Shown: positions 45,435 to 56,911 of the stretch, piece by piece
Numbering within the stretch: position 1 is the first letter of the stretch
Layout: the number at the start of each line of letters is the position of its first letter
Assembly (NCBI GenBank): GCA_027596075.1
Contig: JADGJC010000258.1
Location: 1,982 to 58,892 of the forward strand
DNA length: 56,911 nucleotides
Source: Rhizophlyctis rosea
Lineage: Eukaryota; Chytridiomycota; Chytridiomycetes; Rhizophlyctidales; Rhizophlyctidaceae
Direction: 5' to 3'
Notes under the pieces: model-generated
What the model was told of the DNA's origin: nothing
The model's input: the letters and a program-made list of their open reading frames with translations, nothing else
Databases searched by the model: none
Program-made: the position numbers and the translations under genes

Positions 45435-48400
45435 CTACATCCCCCCATCAAACCCATGCTGCACCAACCTAGCCCTAAAACCCCCCACACCCCTCCCCTC
45501 ATCCCCATCCTCCTCCTCACACCCCTCCCCTCCACTCCTCCTCCTCCACCTCGTACTCGGAATCGGCACAACCCCCTTCCCCTCTCCCCTCTCAGGCGTC
45601 ACAAACTCCTCCGGCGTAGGAACTGCCTCCTCCTCCTCCTCCTCCGAAATATCCGACACAGGTCCCGGAGTCCAAATCGACGAGGTAGAGCGGAGGGGTT
45701 CGTCCACTTTCGGTGTACCGACTTCGCTCCCGATACCCGAGCTATTCGCATCACCACTAACCAAATTCCCAATCCTCATCACATCCCTCCCCCTCCTCCT
45801 CCCCTCTTCCTCCCTCCCCCCACCAACAACCTCCGTTACCTCCCTCCTCAACCCCGGGTTACCCACCAAAATACCTCTTCGAACACGGGGAGGCGTAGGC
45901 GTAACATTCTCCTTCCCCATTCGTGGGGTGGGGACGTCCTCACGTTCACTTTCACTCCCAATAACACTCGTACTCCCACTCAAAACCTCATTCCTCCCAA
46001 CCCTAACTCCCTGTCGTCGTCTCATTGCTATGATGGGACTTTCCCCTCCCTTCTCCCTCTCTTCAGATACATTTTCCACAACACCACCAACCCAAGGCGA
46101 ACTCCCCCCACCAACCCCACCATTAACACACCTCCAAAACTCCCGATGACACCCCCACTTCCCTCTTGGAGTTTCACTACTCCCCCGACTCCCAATAGTC
46201 AAAATGTCGTCTTCGCTGCCTCCTTCCACTCCACCACCGACATTCAAATCACCACTCCGTCTCCGTTTTCTCACAGTAACATGTCCACCCTCACTAGACC
46301 GCTTCATACCAACACCATCACTCAACCCCCCACAACCCGTCCGGCTCGTACTGTCCCAATCGTAATGTAGACGGACGTTTTGACCAGCGGGGACGGACAC
46401 GCTCGTCCCGCTCATGGATGTCGGAGGCGCGACGTCTGAGGCGTGTTGGCTGGCGGCCGTGATGGGCGTTGGTGGTGGTTGGGACCGCATATTACGTTCC
46501 GTCGGCGTGGTGGCGGTGGACGTGGCGTCAGGTGTAGGCGGTGCCTCGAGTGGAGTAGTGACGAGTTGTGTCGACTCCGTTCCGTACTCGACCGACGGGT
46601 GTGATTTCGTGGTTGAATTATGACTTCCATCATCATGTACGTCACTTTCCATTCTTCCCTCCATTTCCCCACTCCCCCCATCTTCCTCCAAAACACCCTC
46701 CATCCCACTCCGCTCCCCTTCCGTCCACCCATTGATACTCCTCCTCCTCTTGCTCCTCCCCGCCCCATCACCAACCGACCGCCGCCTCTTCATCCCCGCA
46801 CCACCCTTCTGAACCCTCGGCGGAAACCTAACCAGAATCTTCAACCCCGAAGAACTCGTCCCCTTCCACTCCCCACCACCACCACAGCTACTCCCCTCCT
46901 TCCTCTCCTCCTCCCTCCACAACCCCCTCACAGGCGTCACCGTAGTCCCCCTCGCCAACCCCGGCGGCGCAGGAGGCACCGACCCACCCCTCTCCCTCGG
47001 CACAGGCGACCCGCTGCGTGGAGCTGGTGAACTGCTTCGTGCCCGTGCGATCGCGTGGCTGATTTCTAGGTGGAGGGGTACCCATACGTGTGGCGGTTTG
47101 CGGGGTTCGTTGTCGTTGCGTAGTTTGGAGGCTGGAGGTGGTGGTGGTGGGGAGGCGGAAGGTGTCCGGTCTCGTTTTGTGTGGGTGGTGACGTCCACTG
47201 CGGGGATAGTGGTGTCGATTTCGATCGTAGCTTCGTCGTCGTAGATGGTTGTATCGTCTGGTGCGGTGGCAAGCTGCTCTTCCGCATCGACCGTTTCATC
47301 TTCCTCCTTTTCTTCCTTCCCATCCTCCTCCTCTTTCTCCTCGTGTTCATCTTCCTCCTCTTCGTCCTCCTCCTCCTCCTCCTCCGCACCATCTCCCGGC
47401 CCGACATTCACCTCGCCCACCTTTTCCGTCGGAACGTCATCAACATCCAAATGCACATCAATCTCCCCAGCTCCCTTTTCATCTTCCTCCTCTTCGTCCT
47501 CCTCTTCGTCCTCCTCTTCCTTCTCCACCTCAACAACCTCCGTAGGCGCCACATCCACATCCACATCCTCCCCTCCCTCCTCATCCCCTCCCTCCTCCCC
47601 TCCATCCTCCCGTCCATCCTCCCGTCCATCCTCCCCAACCCCCTCCTCCTCACCCACCACCTCCTCCTCCGGCGTACACAAATCCACAACCTCCCCATCA
47701 TCAACCCTCCTCCTCTTCCTCCCCAACTTCTCAATCAACCCATCAATCCCCCTGAAAAAATGCTCCTTCCCCGCCCACTCCCTATGGCCCCGACTCCTAA
47801 CATGCTCCATAAAACTCTCATACTTCACATTACAGTTCTCGCAAAACCCCGCTCGATTATAGAAGCCTTTGCCTTGCATTCTGTAACTTGATTTGCGTTT
47901 TGGTTTTGCGGTTTTCGAAGAAGGGGGGGTTTGTTTCTCCTTTTGGGCGCGCGGGTCGAGCGCGACCGTTCGGTGGTCGAGTTTAGTGAGGTTTGGGTTC
48001 ATGGGGAGGGGTTTGCGCGGTAGGAGGGCGGCGGAGCCGGAGATGAGGCCTGAGGCGATGGAGGGGTGTTGGTGTGTTCCAGTGTTTGGGTGGGTGGAGG
48101 TCGAGTTGTGTAGGTGTGGGACGGGCTGCTGACGTTTCGGTGTCGTGTTGGGCGTTCTGGACTTGTTTTCCGTTGTTCCTTCAACATCACCCTCACCCTC
48201 CTCCTCATCATCATCATCGTCTTCATCACTCGCATACCCCCTCCCATCTCCAACCTCAAAAACGCTTTTCCGGTCCCTTCCGCCCTTGAAGTAGATCCTT
48301 GGCCAAGGCACTTTCTTCCCTTCCCGTTCCTTGTCGTACTCCTTCACGATGACCGCGCGGTGGACCTGGGTGGCATCCTCGACGAGCAAGTATCGACCTT

Positions 48401-50079
48401 CGAAGGGGCGGAATTCGCCCTTGCCGCCGAAGGGAGATGCGAAGTTCAGGCGGACGCTGTTGGTGCCGCGGGCGGTGGAGACACCGTAGATGCGTTCGTC
48501 GCGGAGACGGTCTTGGAGGTTTGCTGTGGTGTCCGTTGGGAGGCAGGTTTTGAGAACCGCGAGCAGACCTGGCGAGAGGAAAGAAATTTGAATCATGTTC
48601 AGTCACTGTTGTCGAAGAAGATGCATGCAAAAAAGCAAGCAAGACTCACGGGATATATTCCACACTTTGATGCCTAGGCGTTCGGCGTTGTCGACCTTTT
48701 CATTGACAAATCTGTGTTGACAAATGTCAATTCTGAACTTGGAATGCATTCATCGAAGAGGAATACTACATACCCAGCAGGCCGAACCCATCTGGCTTGA
48801 GTCTCTGTCGCTCCGCCATTCTCGGTAACCATATGTGTGCAGTTTGCCTGTAGGAAGATTTCCATTTTCTGATGTATGTTTGTGATAGAGGAGAAAGGAG
48901 TGATTGGATGAATGATTGATGAAAGGTGGTTCGGAAGCACATCACTGCAGTTTGGCAGCATGCCTGAAGCCAGATCTTCACAACTCCCAAATCCGCCTTC
49001 CAGGTGTGGACGCCCACACACACCACACACAAATATATCCATGGGGCAACCATCACAAAAACTCTCCTCCGCCCATCAAGTCTTCCCATCTCCACCCTCC
49101 CCCCCTCCCGCTCCCTTCCTCCAAGCCAACCCCAAAACTCGCTTGCAGCAGGCCGGCCCCCTTCTAACCCCTCCGCACACCCCATCCCCACAACCACCTC
49201 ACCTCGCCACTAGACACCTACCGCATTGAGCTTCTTGAGCTGCGCCTCCACTCTCTTCTTCAAATCCTTATCATAAATATCCAAATGAAAGACACTCGTC
49301 TTCATCCTCTCCTTCCACACCGCCGCAATCTCCTCCGGATTCGTCGGAGCAGCAGCAGCCCTCCGCTCCTGCATCTGCCCCTGCGCATTCTGCTGCATGG
49401 CAGGCTTGACAGGCGGTGGAACATTCTCCTGATCGCGTTGCGGTGTCCGTCGATCTGGTGTACCGAATTTCAGACTCCGAGCGGGCGTGATGGTGGTGTT
49501 TTTCAGACTTTCTGGGGTGAAACTGGCGGTGTCGGCTTTTCGTTGGAGGATTCGGGTGTCTAGGGGTGTTCGTTCGGCGCTGATGTTGCCGTTTAAAGGT
49601 GCACGGCGGTGTGTGGGCGTTTTGGGTGTTGCGAAGATGGCTTCGCGTTCTTTTTCGCGGTCTCGGTCTCTTTTACGTGCTGTTCCTGCTGTGCTTGGTG
49701 TGGGTGGGATCGGCTTGGGTGTTGTGTCCACTACCTTTCCTATCCGGCTTGGGCCTGATACGCCATACCGGCTGCTGGGAGCGGGACTAGGACCTATTCC
49801 GGCACCCATGGTTGACACTGCTGGGGATGGACATAGCTCGCTTGCGAACTCTTTTCGACGAATTGAGGATGTCAAAGTGCGGAGGCTCTCAGGACGGGTA
49901 TATGCGGGTGTTCCGCGTCCGGTAATGGGGTGGGGTAAAGGTGGGCGGCGTGCAGTTCGAACTTCGGGGGTGTTTTCGACCTCCATTCTGTGTAAATTCC
50001 TACGAAGAGGGACAGTGAGCATTGTTTGAGGGACGATAGAGTTGTCAGCACCAATATATGGGCATTCTTGCAAACTCAC
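45435..50079 (-). CDS. Dbf4/Dfp1-like regulatory subunit of Cdc7 kinase, four exons
   Basis: The exons are 49222-50079, 48774-48868, 48650-48711 and 45435-48568 on the minus strand. The introns are 353, 62 and 81 nt, all GT-AG, and the product is 1382 residues. Splicing restores motif N (BRCT-like) at about 258-350: KRVEAQLKKLNA, then KMEIFLQANCTHMVTENGG, then RWVRPAGFVNEKVDN and LGIKVWNISRLLAVLK. Motif M follows at about 392-432 (RYLLVEDATQVHRAVIVKEY, PWPRIYF). Motif C, the Dbf4 zinc finger, is FCENCNVKYESFMEHVRSRG with Cys581, Cys584, His594 and His600. These three motifs in this order define Dbf4, which activates Cdc7 and binds the Mcm2-7 helicase to fire replication origins. The roughly 780 residues after the finger are disordered, first strongly acidic, then Ser/Arg/Gly-rich, making the protein about twice the yeast length. 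The N-terminal 250 residues are basic and Pro/Thr-rich. The start may instead be an internal Met such as MEVENTPEV. Confidence 0.85.
47560..47650 (-). repeat. 12-bp tandem repeats in the acidic tail of the Dbf4-like gene
   Basis: CCATCCTCCCGT-like units recur on the plus strand (coding GREDGRED on the minus strand) among longer Glu/Asp runs. This is expansion-prone low-complexity coding sequence rather than a separate element. Confidence 0.55.
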
Positions 50080-53000
50080 CTTTATCTACTGGCAGAATCA
50101 GGCGATCATCCAAATGCTGGTACGCGGATATGCTGCTGCTAGTGTTTCCCACGCTCGGATGCTGCACCACCGCGGGTGGTATATGGATATTTATGTTGTA
50201 TGGGAGAGTGTGTGTATGTACCAAGTGTAAGTCGAGCGCCCAATATGTACAGCCCTCCTCGTCCCTCGTCGACGACACCCGTACGTGATGCCAGGTACTA
50301 GCAACTACAGTACTTGCGTGCCGCTCTGCTATGTAGTTGCCGTGGGAATGTCAAGGTCGGGGTTGTCAAGATTTGCACAATGGGGAAGGAAGGAGTGGCA
50401 GACACGCTTTCCCATTCCCACCCTCTCCTCTCTCATTCATTCGGTCTGTCATTGATGATTGCGCACATCCATCAGTCCATCGATCAGCCATCAAATATGT
50501 CCCAATGAGGCAAGTGACATACAAATGTCCGGATGAACTGATTCACAATCACTGCGTCATCATGTGTGTCCGATCGCCACATGCAATTTGACCACTTATG
50601 GGTAAAGCTGGCTGCTGCGGAAACTCCCATCCCACCATGCAAAGCACTAAAGTGAGTAAACTATTAGAAATAGTCATTATATCTTGGTTGTAAGGGTGGA
50701 AAAACACAGTGATCTGTTCGGCGAAGGCAGTTCTGTCTAATATTGTGTGCAAGAGACATAGGTATTCTTTCATACAGAACTGGCTGGGTGCCAAGTGTAA
50801 GGTGTGTAAGGTCTGAAAGAATAACCATTCATTCCTAGCAACACTCAATCTATTCTTTACAAAAGCGGAAGCCATTTGAAGCGGCACTCATGAAATCAAC
50901 TGCGATGAGTATATATGTAAATCCCGTAAAATTCCGTCCTATATTCGAGGACCAATCCACATTCGCTCCAGCTTGGTACTTGGGTCCCTATGCGCATACC
51001 CAAAGAAGAGCTGAAGAAGGCAGAGAGTCCCTATAACAAAAACAAAATGGCGAGCAGCTGCTCCGCCCACGCAGCCTTGCGTGTGTTTGCAGGGAGACGA
51101 TTTCGGGACGACGGGTTTTTGGTGAGCAAGTGGGCATGCAGTGCCCGTTTGCTAGACTGTGCAAGGTGGATTCAGTGATTCGTGCCGGTACGAACGGAGG
51201 CTTTTTGCGCTTCGCGGAGCAGTCCGGCGCGCAATCAAAGCGCTCATGTCACTTAGCAGTAATGACACCCGAAACGCTTGACTAAGTCGACTAACATCGA
51301 GACAAATCGATGCATTTGGTCGAAACCATGCCATGTGAGCGTCAGCAACCATTTCTATTGGATGCATCCCGCTCGTGGGAGACGCTGTACATGAATCAAT
51401 CACCCGAATTGGAAATTCATTGCATCTATGCAAATCTGAGTAGCGTATGGCTCCGTACCGGTGCCCCTTTTGGAGGCAACACGCTCAAACTTCATAAGGC
51501 CCGCCTCATTTAGTCCATTTCCGCCATCCATCCAGCCTCCAACGTGATATGAGGTGATTTCAGAATAACCAGTCTACAGTCATTGTGTGCTGGATGCTCG
51601 AGAGATCTGTAACATCATCTCTTAACGAATTACTCAATGAACAAAAAAAAACATTCCCATTACGGCCTTTCGCTATGGCAAGATCACAAGCGTTTCAATG
51701 ACAATCTTGCATTCGCTGACTTCTGCATGACTTCGGGTGGACTATATCCAGACTCCTCCATTTGGACCATAACTTCTATACCAAAATGTTCTATTCTTGG
51801 CGCGAGGATCTTTATCAACCGTCTTTCTACAGTTGCTCTACGCCCTCCCCAGGGGTTCCAACAGCGAAATCGTGCACACACGTTCTTCCGTATCGCGACT
51901 TCCGTAACAATGGCAGCGGACGCATAGCCACATTTTGATCTATGCGTTCACTTTTTCTGGACTTGCATAAGGGTGTTTGACGCAAAATAGCAGACAGAAG
52001 AAACAATCTTAAAGAATCGGCATCAATCTTCCATTGCATCACCCACGTATTCAAACATGCTGGCCTAGAAGACGCTTATGGTCGGAGCTAGTGAACTCAC
52101 AACACTAATAACACTCTGGCCGGGCCAGTTTCATTGGATGCTGTAATTGTTTTCACGTACATGCCTCTGCTATGTACAGCATCACCTTTCAAAAATGAGG
52201 TTGAACAAGTTGGCAAAGGGACGCAAGTGGACAGCTTCTATGACGCTGATCAACCCTGCTACGCGGGATTATGTTTGGTTTTGCACAAACTTTTGGATGT
52301 AGCAGTCTTAATCGCCTGGAAGGTGCCGAACACCGCCAAAGGAAGAGTTGTGGAATGTAAAGGGATGATTCGCGGATATGGCAGCTTCAGATGGCAGCCC
52401 TACACATGACATGCAGAATCAGCAGACACTCCGCCCCAGGCCTCAAGTTTGTAAGTGCAGCTACTGCCCGGGGGAGCATACAATGGGTCTTGACAATCCT
52501 GTCAACATATTGCGAACTATTGCTGATCTGAACCGTATCACGCTTCCATGCCTAAGGAACTGACGCCGCCGCGGCATTACGCCTCGAGTGTATGCATTGA
52601 CGGGTCAAACCTGTCATTCATCCATATTGTGCGCTCTCAAGAACATCCGATTCTCTTTTTGGCTCATCAGCGATTTGAAACATTCATTGCAGAAAAAAAG
52701 ACAGCAAGGCGCGTGAATGCGAACACGGTCCGTGGAGGATTTGATGAAGAACTAGATTACCCATCAGTACCTTACACTGTTATATCAATGCACGTTCACC
52801 GAGTCATATTGTTTGACGCATCGACCTGAAGACAATGTCTCATCTATGGGTCCAGGTAAATACTTGATGACAAGAAGACATCTATGAATCAGCTGTTCGG
52901 CCCGAAGAGGACGGAACTGGAGTGCAGACTTCTCCGCGGGTATGGCACACCACTGATGGACCTATTTCTGAACTAACGCCAATTGAGTATTTTTGCTGGT

Positions 53001-56000
53001 TGAAAGAAAAGGAACGAATGCCAGGTACTGAATTGACACCATATTTGTGTACGCATATAAGGCGATAGAAAGTATCAGGACCCAACTTTGAAAGGGGTGG
53101 ACGAAACTACTGGCGCTGCCCCAAGTCCCTTCATGGCTTGAAATGTTACCTTCTTGCACGACACACGCGGACATAGCCTTTCCCCCGGTGCCCCGTTTCG
53201 GAGTCCACACCCATTTAGCAGGGATTGCAACACATTCAAGCAATATGCTTCAATCGAGGACCGGTAAGACCGGAAGGTAGTGGGGGAAAAACTGCTCAGG
53301 CTCAGTTGAATAGCGTAGAGTTGGACAAAGTTTTGTTCTCAGAACGGGCTTGCAAACGTTGCGCACTCCCGAGAACCATTTAGACCTACGTTTGAAAGGT
53401 GCAAGGACACCTCTGACTGTCGCCGCCAGATGCAAAAAAGAGTCATCGAGGTGACCATCTATCTCACGACGGGACCAACGCCTGTACCCTTCGCTATAAT
53501 TGGACACGCATGGAAGTTGACGCTCCTCCGCATTTCTTCATGCCAGCAGACGATTCGAAGTCGGTTTGATATTACTTCATTTGCAATCGCACACAACACT
53601 GCGTGAAGCACCCATTGACCTCCTCTGAGCAGCATTCGGATCCAAGTTCCGTGCTCCGAAAGTTCCGAAGTCGCATGCCGTGATGTTCCAGGAATTATTG
53701 GCTTTTTTTTGCGCAAGATGTACACTCAAACAAAAAGACAACATCAATGAGGCAGGCTTATGCAGCATATGAGGATGGTTTGCCACTTCTGTCCGTAGCT
53801 GATATGTTTAGTCTCTTACTGGTGCAATGCGGCGGTAGCCTACGGATGAGTGACTTGAAGTTGCTTGTCTATGATGGGAAAAATGATCACTCCTACGCGC
53901 TACGATGGCACCATATGTTCGGCGGGGTCCATCACGACCTTATCACCGCGGCGACTTGGTTCGTGATCCCCGAACCGAGTTTTATGTTGTATTGGGAATG
54001 CCCGCATCTGGTGTGAACTGGTATTCATACCGATTGATTTGTTTGGTGATTGATGATGTGCTTTCGAGTGGTGTGTGTAGAACATTTCAAGGGACAAGCT
54101 TGCTCCACATTTACATCTATTAATCTCTTGCGTATTGCTTAATTATCTCATTTGGATGTTTTGCGCTGTCAGCAGCAGAGGCCGCTTTTTGGCGGGAAAC
54201 GTGGTCAAGACAATTGGCGGTATCCGCCATTGCTATGGTATACAAATAAACTCCGGATGGTGGACCGGTCTTTTGTCAGGGTGCTGTTGATGTAAAGTGT
54301 GCGTCTGTGCAAGAAACTGTGGGTACTTACGCCAAGGCGAAAACGCATTTGGCGCAAGCTGGGGGATAATAACGTGTTTCTTATCAGAGGTCACCGTAGA
54401 AATAGTACGACTCGAGCATTCCCCATATCTCCAGTCCCATCCATCCGACAACAACTGTTCGAATATGTGATCAAAAGCCGCCGTACCCCTGCCACATTGA
54501 TGCCATGCCAAGTGGAATATTGCATCGTTCAATCGATTGTGTTCCTGTTGTTTCAATCCATGTAGGCACTGGAAACACACCCATGATCAATCATCTTTTG
54601 TTAACCCAAAGTTCCGAATTCATGTTAAATACTTCACGCCGGCAATCGAAGTTGGTTGTTCTCCGAAAAAAAGAAATAACCATAAGCGATCGTATCATCA
54701 CCCAATCGAAGGACCGGTCGCCGCCCTTGGGTTCGACTGGATTGGTACTATTCAAAGGTACTGCGAAATTATAGTGTCTATGGTCTCTAGTGCACTCCAT
54801 TTGCGACCTCCTTCACCAGCAATAATGAAGTTCCCTGGAGGGATTGGGGCAACTCAAATATGGCTGGGTGCAGGTGCAGATGGGTTTGCTCAAAAACTCA
54901 GCATGCTGATAATTACCATACTACTGCCGCCTACGGCTTCGAGCGCACAATCCGTTTCGTCGACCGCTCTTGCGCCCGTCAAGTGTTACCACATCAGACC
55001 GAGCTGCATTGCATAGTTTGACTTTACCCCATACTAGAGAAAAAAAAACAGCATAAATTCCCCCTGAGTATTGAGGGAGATCCGCATTGTACGGCTCTTT
55101 ACCACGCGAAGTACGCGAGTATGCCATATAGCATTTGTATCTTTCCCTGTATTGTTGACGGCCCCCTGATGCCAACGGTTGCGTGACCAATTTTTGATCC
55201 GTCCATAAAACGAGCATCACTGAGTATTCCGCTGGATCACATCATTGCTTTGACTTTCTTCTATCAGTTGCGCAGTGAATGGGATTAGACAGAACTGTGC
55301 AGACACTCCGCTGCTATTCCATGTGCGAATGCTCCCAAAGCAGGAACATGATGTCAATGGATCGAAATGACACCCCCCCACCGTGGTTGGACTTGATCAA
55401 TTTCAGAAAATTGCCTTGAAGGGAAGTATTTTCGAAATGGAGCATGGGACATGAGACTCGCCTTTTGGTTTCGTTCATTATGTATTTCCATATTGACACT
55501 ATTGTTGCAACACAGCGTGGCGACAACTGAATCAGCTGAGATGGAGTAGATGTTATTGAGGATTGGAGCACTCATCAGGGGTGGATTTATTCGGATTGGG
55601 GCAAAGCATGTGGCAAAGAAGTCACCTTGCCGTTGTTCCTTTTGGCAATACTCGTTCTTTTTTGGTCCATTTGTCAGATAAATTGCACGCACGGCACCAC
55701 CGGCGCCGCGGGCCGAGCATTCTATTAGCTTTGTTCATGTCGATGTGCAACAGCGTCTTACCACACCATCCACATTTTCAAGGACTGTATACTGGTATCA
55801 AACCTCGATCGATTTTCTTTTCGCAATCATGTCGTGCAGCACAGATAATTCTGTCGCCTGCCGTTCAGTGGCGCCTGTTCGCGACAGTGCGATTCCACGT
55901 GCTTGACGAAGAAAGAGGGCCAATCATTGTTTAGAGTCAATGGATTGGTTAGACTGGTGTGGAAGTCTCAGTTTGAGCACAGGGAGCCTGCCGTTAGAGT

Positions 56001-56911
56001 TAAAAAGGCTCTTCAAGTGGACATAATCATGATCGGCAAGGGAAAGGCAGACTGAATAGAAGAGGAATGGTACGGGCTTTTCCACTCAAGTTGGAGGGAA
56101 ATGCAGAGTTGTATAGGGTCGTGATGACCCATCACGAGATTTGCGTGTATTACTTATATTTCCGTCATTTACCAGCCAGGATGGAAAGGCGGTGTGACAA
56201 TCAAGGCAGTTTGATGTGGAATGTGATGAGTATGATTGGTGAGTTTCAAATTACGTTGTGTTGAATATTTCCACTCCGTTGCGTTTTCCTCTTTCACATT
56301 TGCGTGCTGGACTTCGCATGCATTAAGCTTTGCGGCACAACCTTATACGGATCCGCCCACATCCCATTGGTCACCAAATATGATGCCGGGAGTTTGAGAC
56401 TTTGAGTTGTATGCGCTTCGCAAACACCGTTTCATATAATCAATGCATCCTTGGCCCAATGCGAATTTTGTTGCTCATGTTAATTGGGTCACGTATGTCT
56501 CCCTTTGGATTCCGCGCGTGTCTGGCGGTTCCCAATTGATCTTCCTACTAATCCACTGTGGCGGCAAACAGCGCGGATGCTGTCGGTTTAGGCCGGTCAA
56601 CGCTCCAGGATTTGGTAGGGTGACATGATATGTGATGTTCCACGACGGCCACCAATCGTTCCTTCAAACAAATGTCATAGGGGTTGCGTGGCAGCCACGT
56701 CAACACTCGATATGTCGTGTGTGGATACTGTGTTCGGAATCTGTGCAACGAATAATTACTTTTTCGTTTTTTGCATATGTCCTGTCGGGTCCAGCCTCAA
56801 GTTGATCATCTTCCTGATTGATGAAGTACAAAGGTACAGTCCCCTTCAACGCAAAGGTGCACCCCCACGTAGGGCGCCAACTTGTGGCTTATATATGGCC
56901 CACCACCACGC
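50080..56911. other. gene-poor region to the window end
   Basis: Open frames reach about 160 codons (54537-55016, plus) but none has a domain, a signal peptide with a matching body, or convincing splice structure. The first 200-300 bases probably contain the promoter of the Dbf4-like gene. No tRNA, rRNA or clear repeats are seen. Confidence 0.5.

Noticed and set aside
45315..46370. Plus-strand open frames of 272 and 351 codons
   Set aside because: They are antisense to the low-complexity tail of the Dbf4-like gene, where C-rich sequence suppresses stops. The proline/threonine-rich translations have no independent support.

Overview
The window looks like nuclear DNA of a fungus, most plausibly an early-diverging (chytrid-type) lineage, although nothing here fixes the phylum. 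Genes carry short GT-AG introns (58-92 nt in the well-supported models). They include a Dbf4/Dfp1-type regulator of Cdc7 kinase, a fungal-style arrestin, a GPI-anchored cysteine-rich secreted protein and a class 3 lipase. Gene density is low, and most of the window shows only short open frames without codon structure or recognisable domains.

Layout: 1-12480 is gene-poor and holds one foldback/MITE-like element (5921-6202). A SAM-dependent methyltransferase (12486-13513, minus, three exons) and a small conserved protein of the DUF6939-like type (15682-16572, minus, three exons) follow. Next come a 507-residue protein ending in two SH3-like repeats (18519-20198, minus) and an unrecognised broken or multi-exon gene (20327-21597, minus). 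A decayed D-2-hydroxyacid dehydrogenase pseudogene lies at 23554-24530 (minus). On the plus strand are a GPI-anchored protein (26510-27190) and an arrestin with a roughly 870-residue insertion (28293-32409), the latter containing a sequencing gap. After a 5.8 kb empty stretch comes a class 3 lipase with an in-frame stop and a frameshift (38241-39814, plus). Minus-strand exon fragments occupy 40173-42148, with a zinc-finger-like piece and a MITE between them. The last clear gene is a 1382-residue Dbf4-like protein (45435-50079, minus, four exons). From 50080 to the end I can support no gene.

The genes do not form an obvious pathway; this is ordinary dispersed eukaryotic content with cell-cycle, trafficking, surface and metabolic functions. 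The most interesting signals are a two-copy MITE family with matching terminal inverted repeats (22755-22890 and 41266-41402), the nested palindromic element at 5921-6202, the arrestin split by a huge disordered insertion, the repeat protein at 18.5-20.2 kb, two pseudogene-like loci, and blocks inside single coding sequences where third-codon-position bias flips between C/A and G/T. Two 10-N gaps sit beside G or C homopolymers and look like assembly artefacts.
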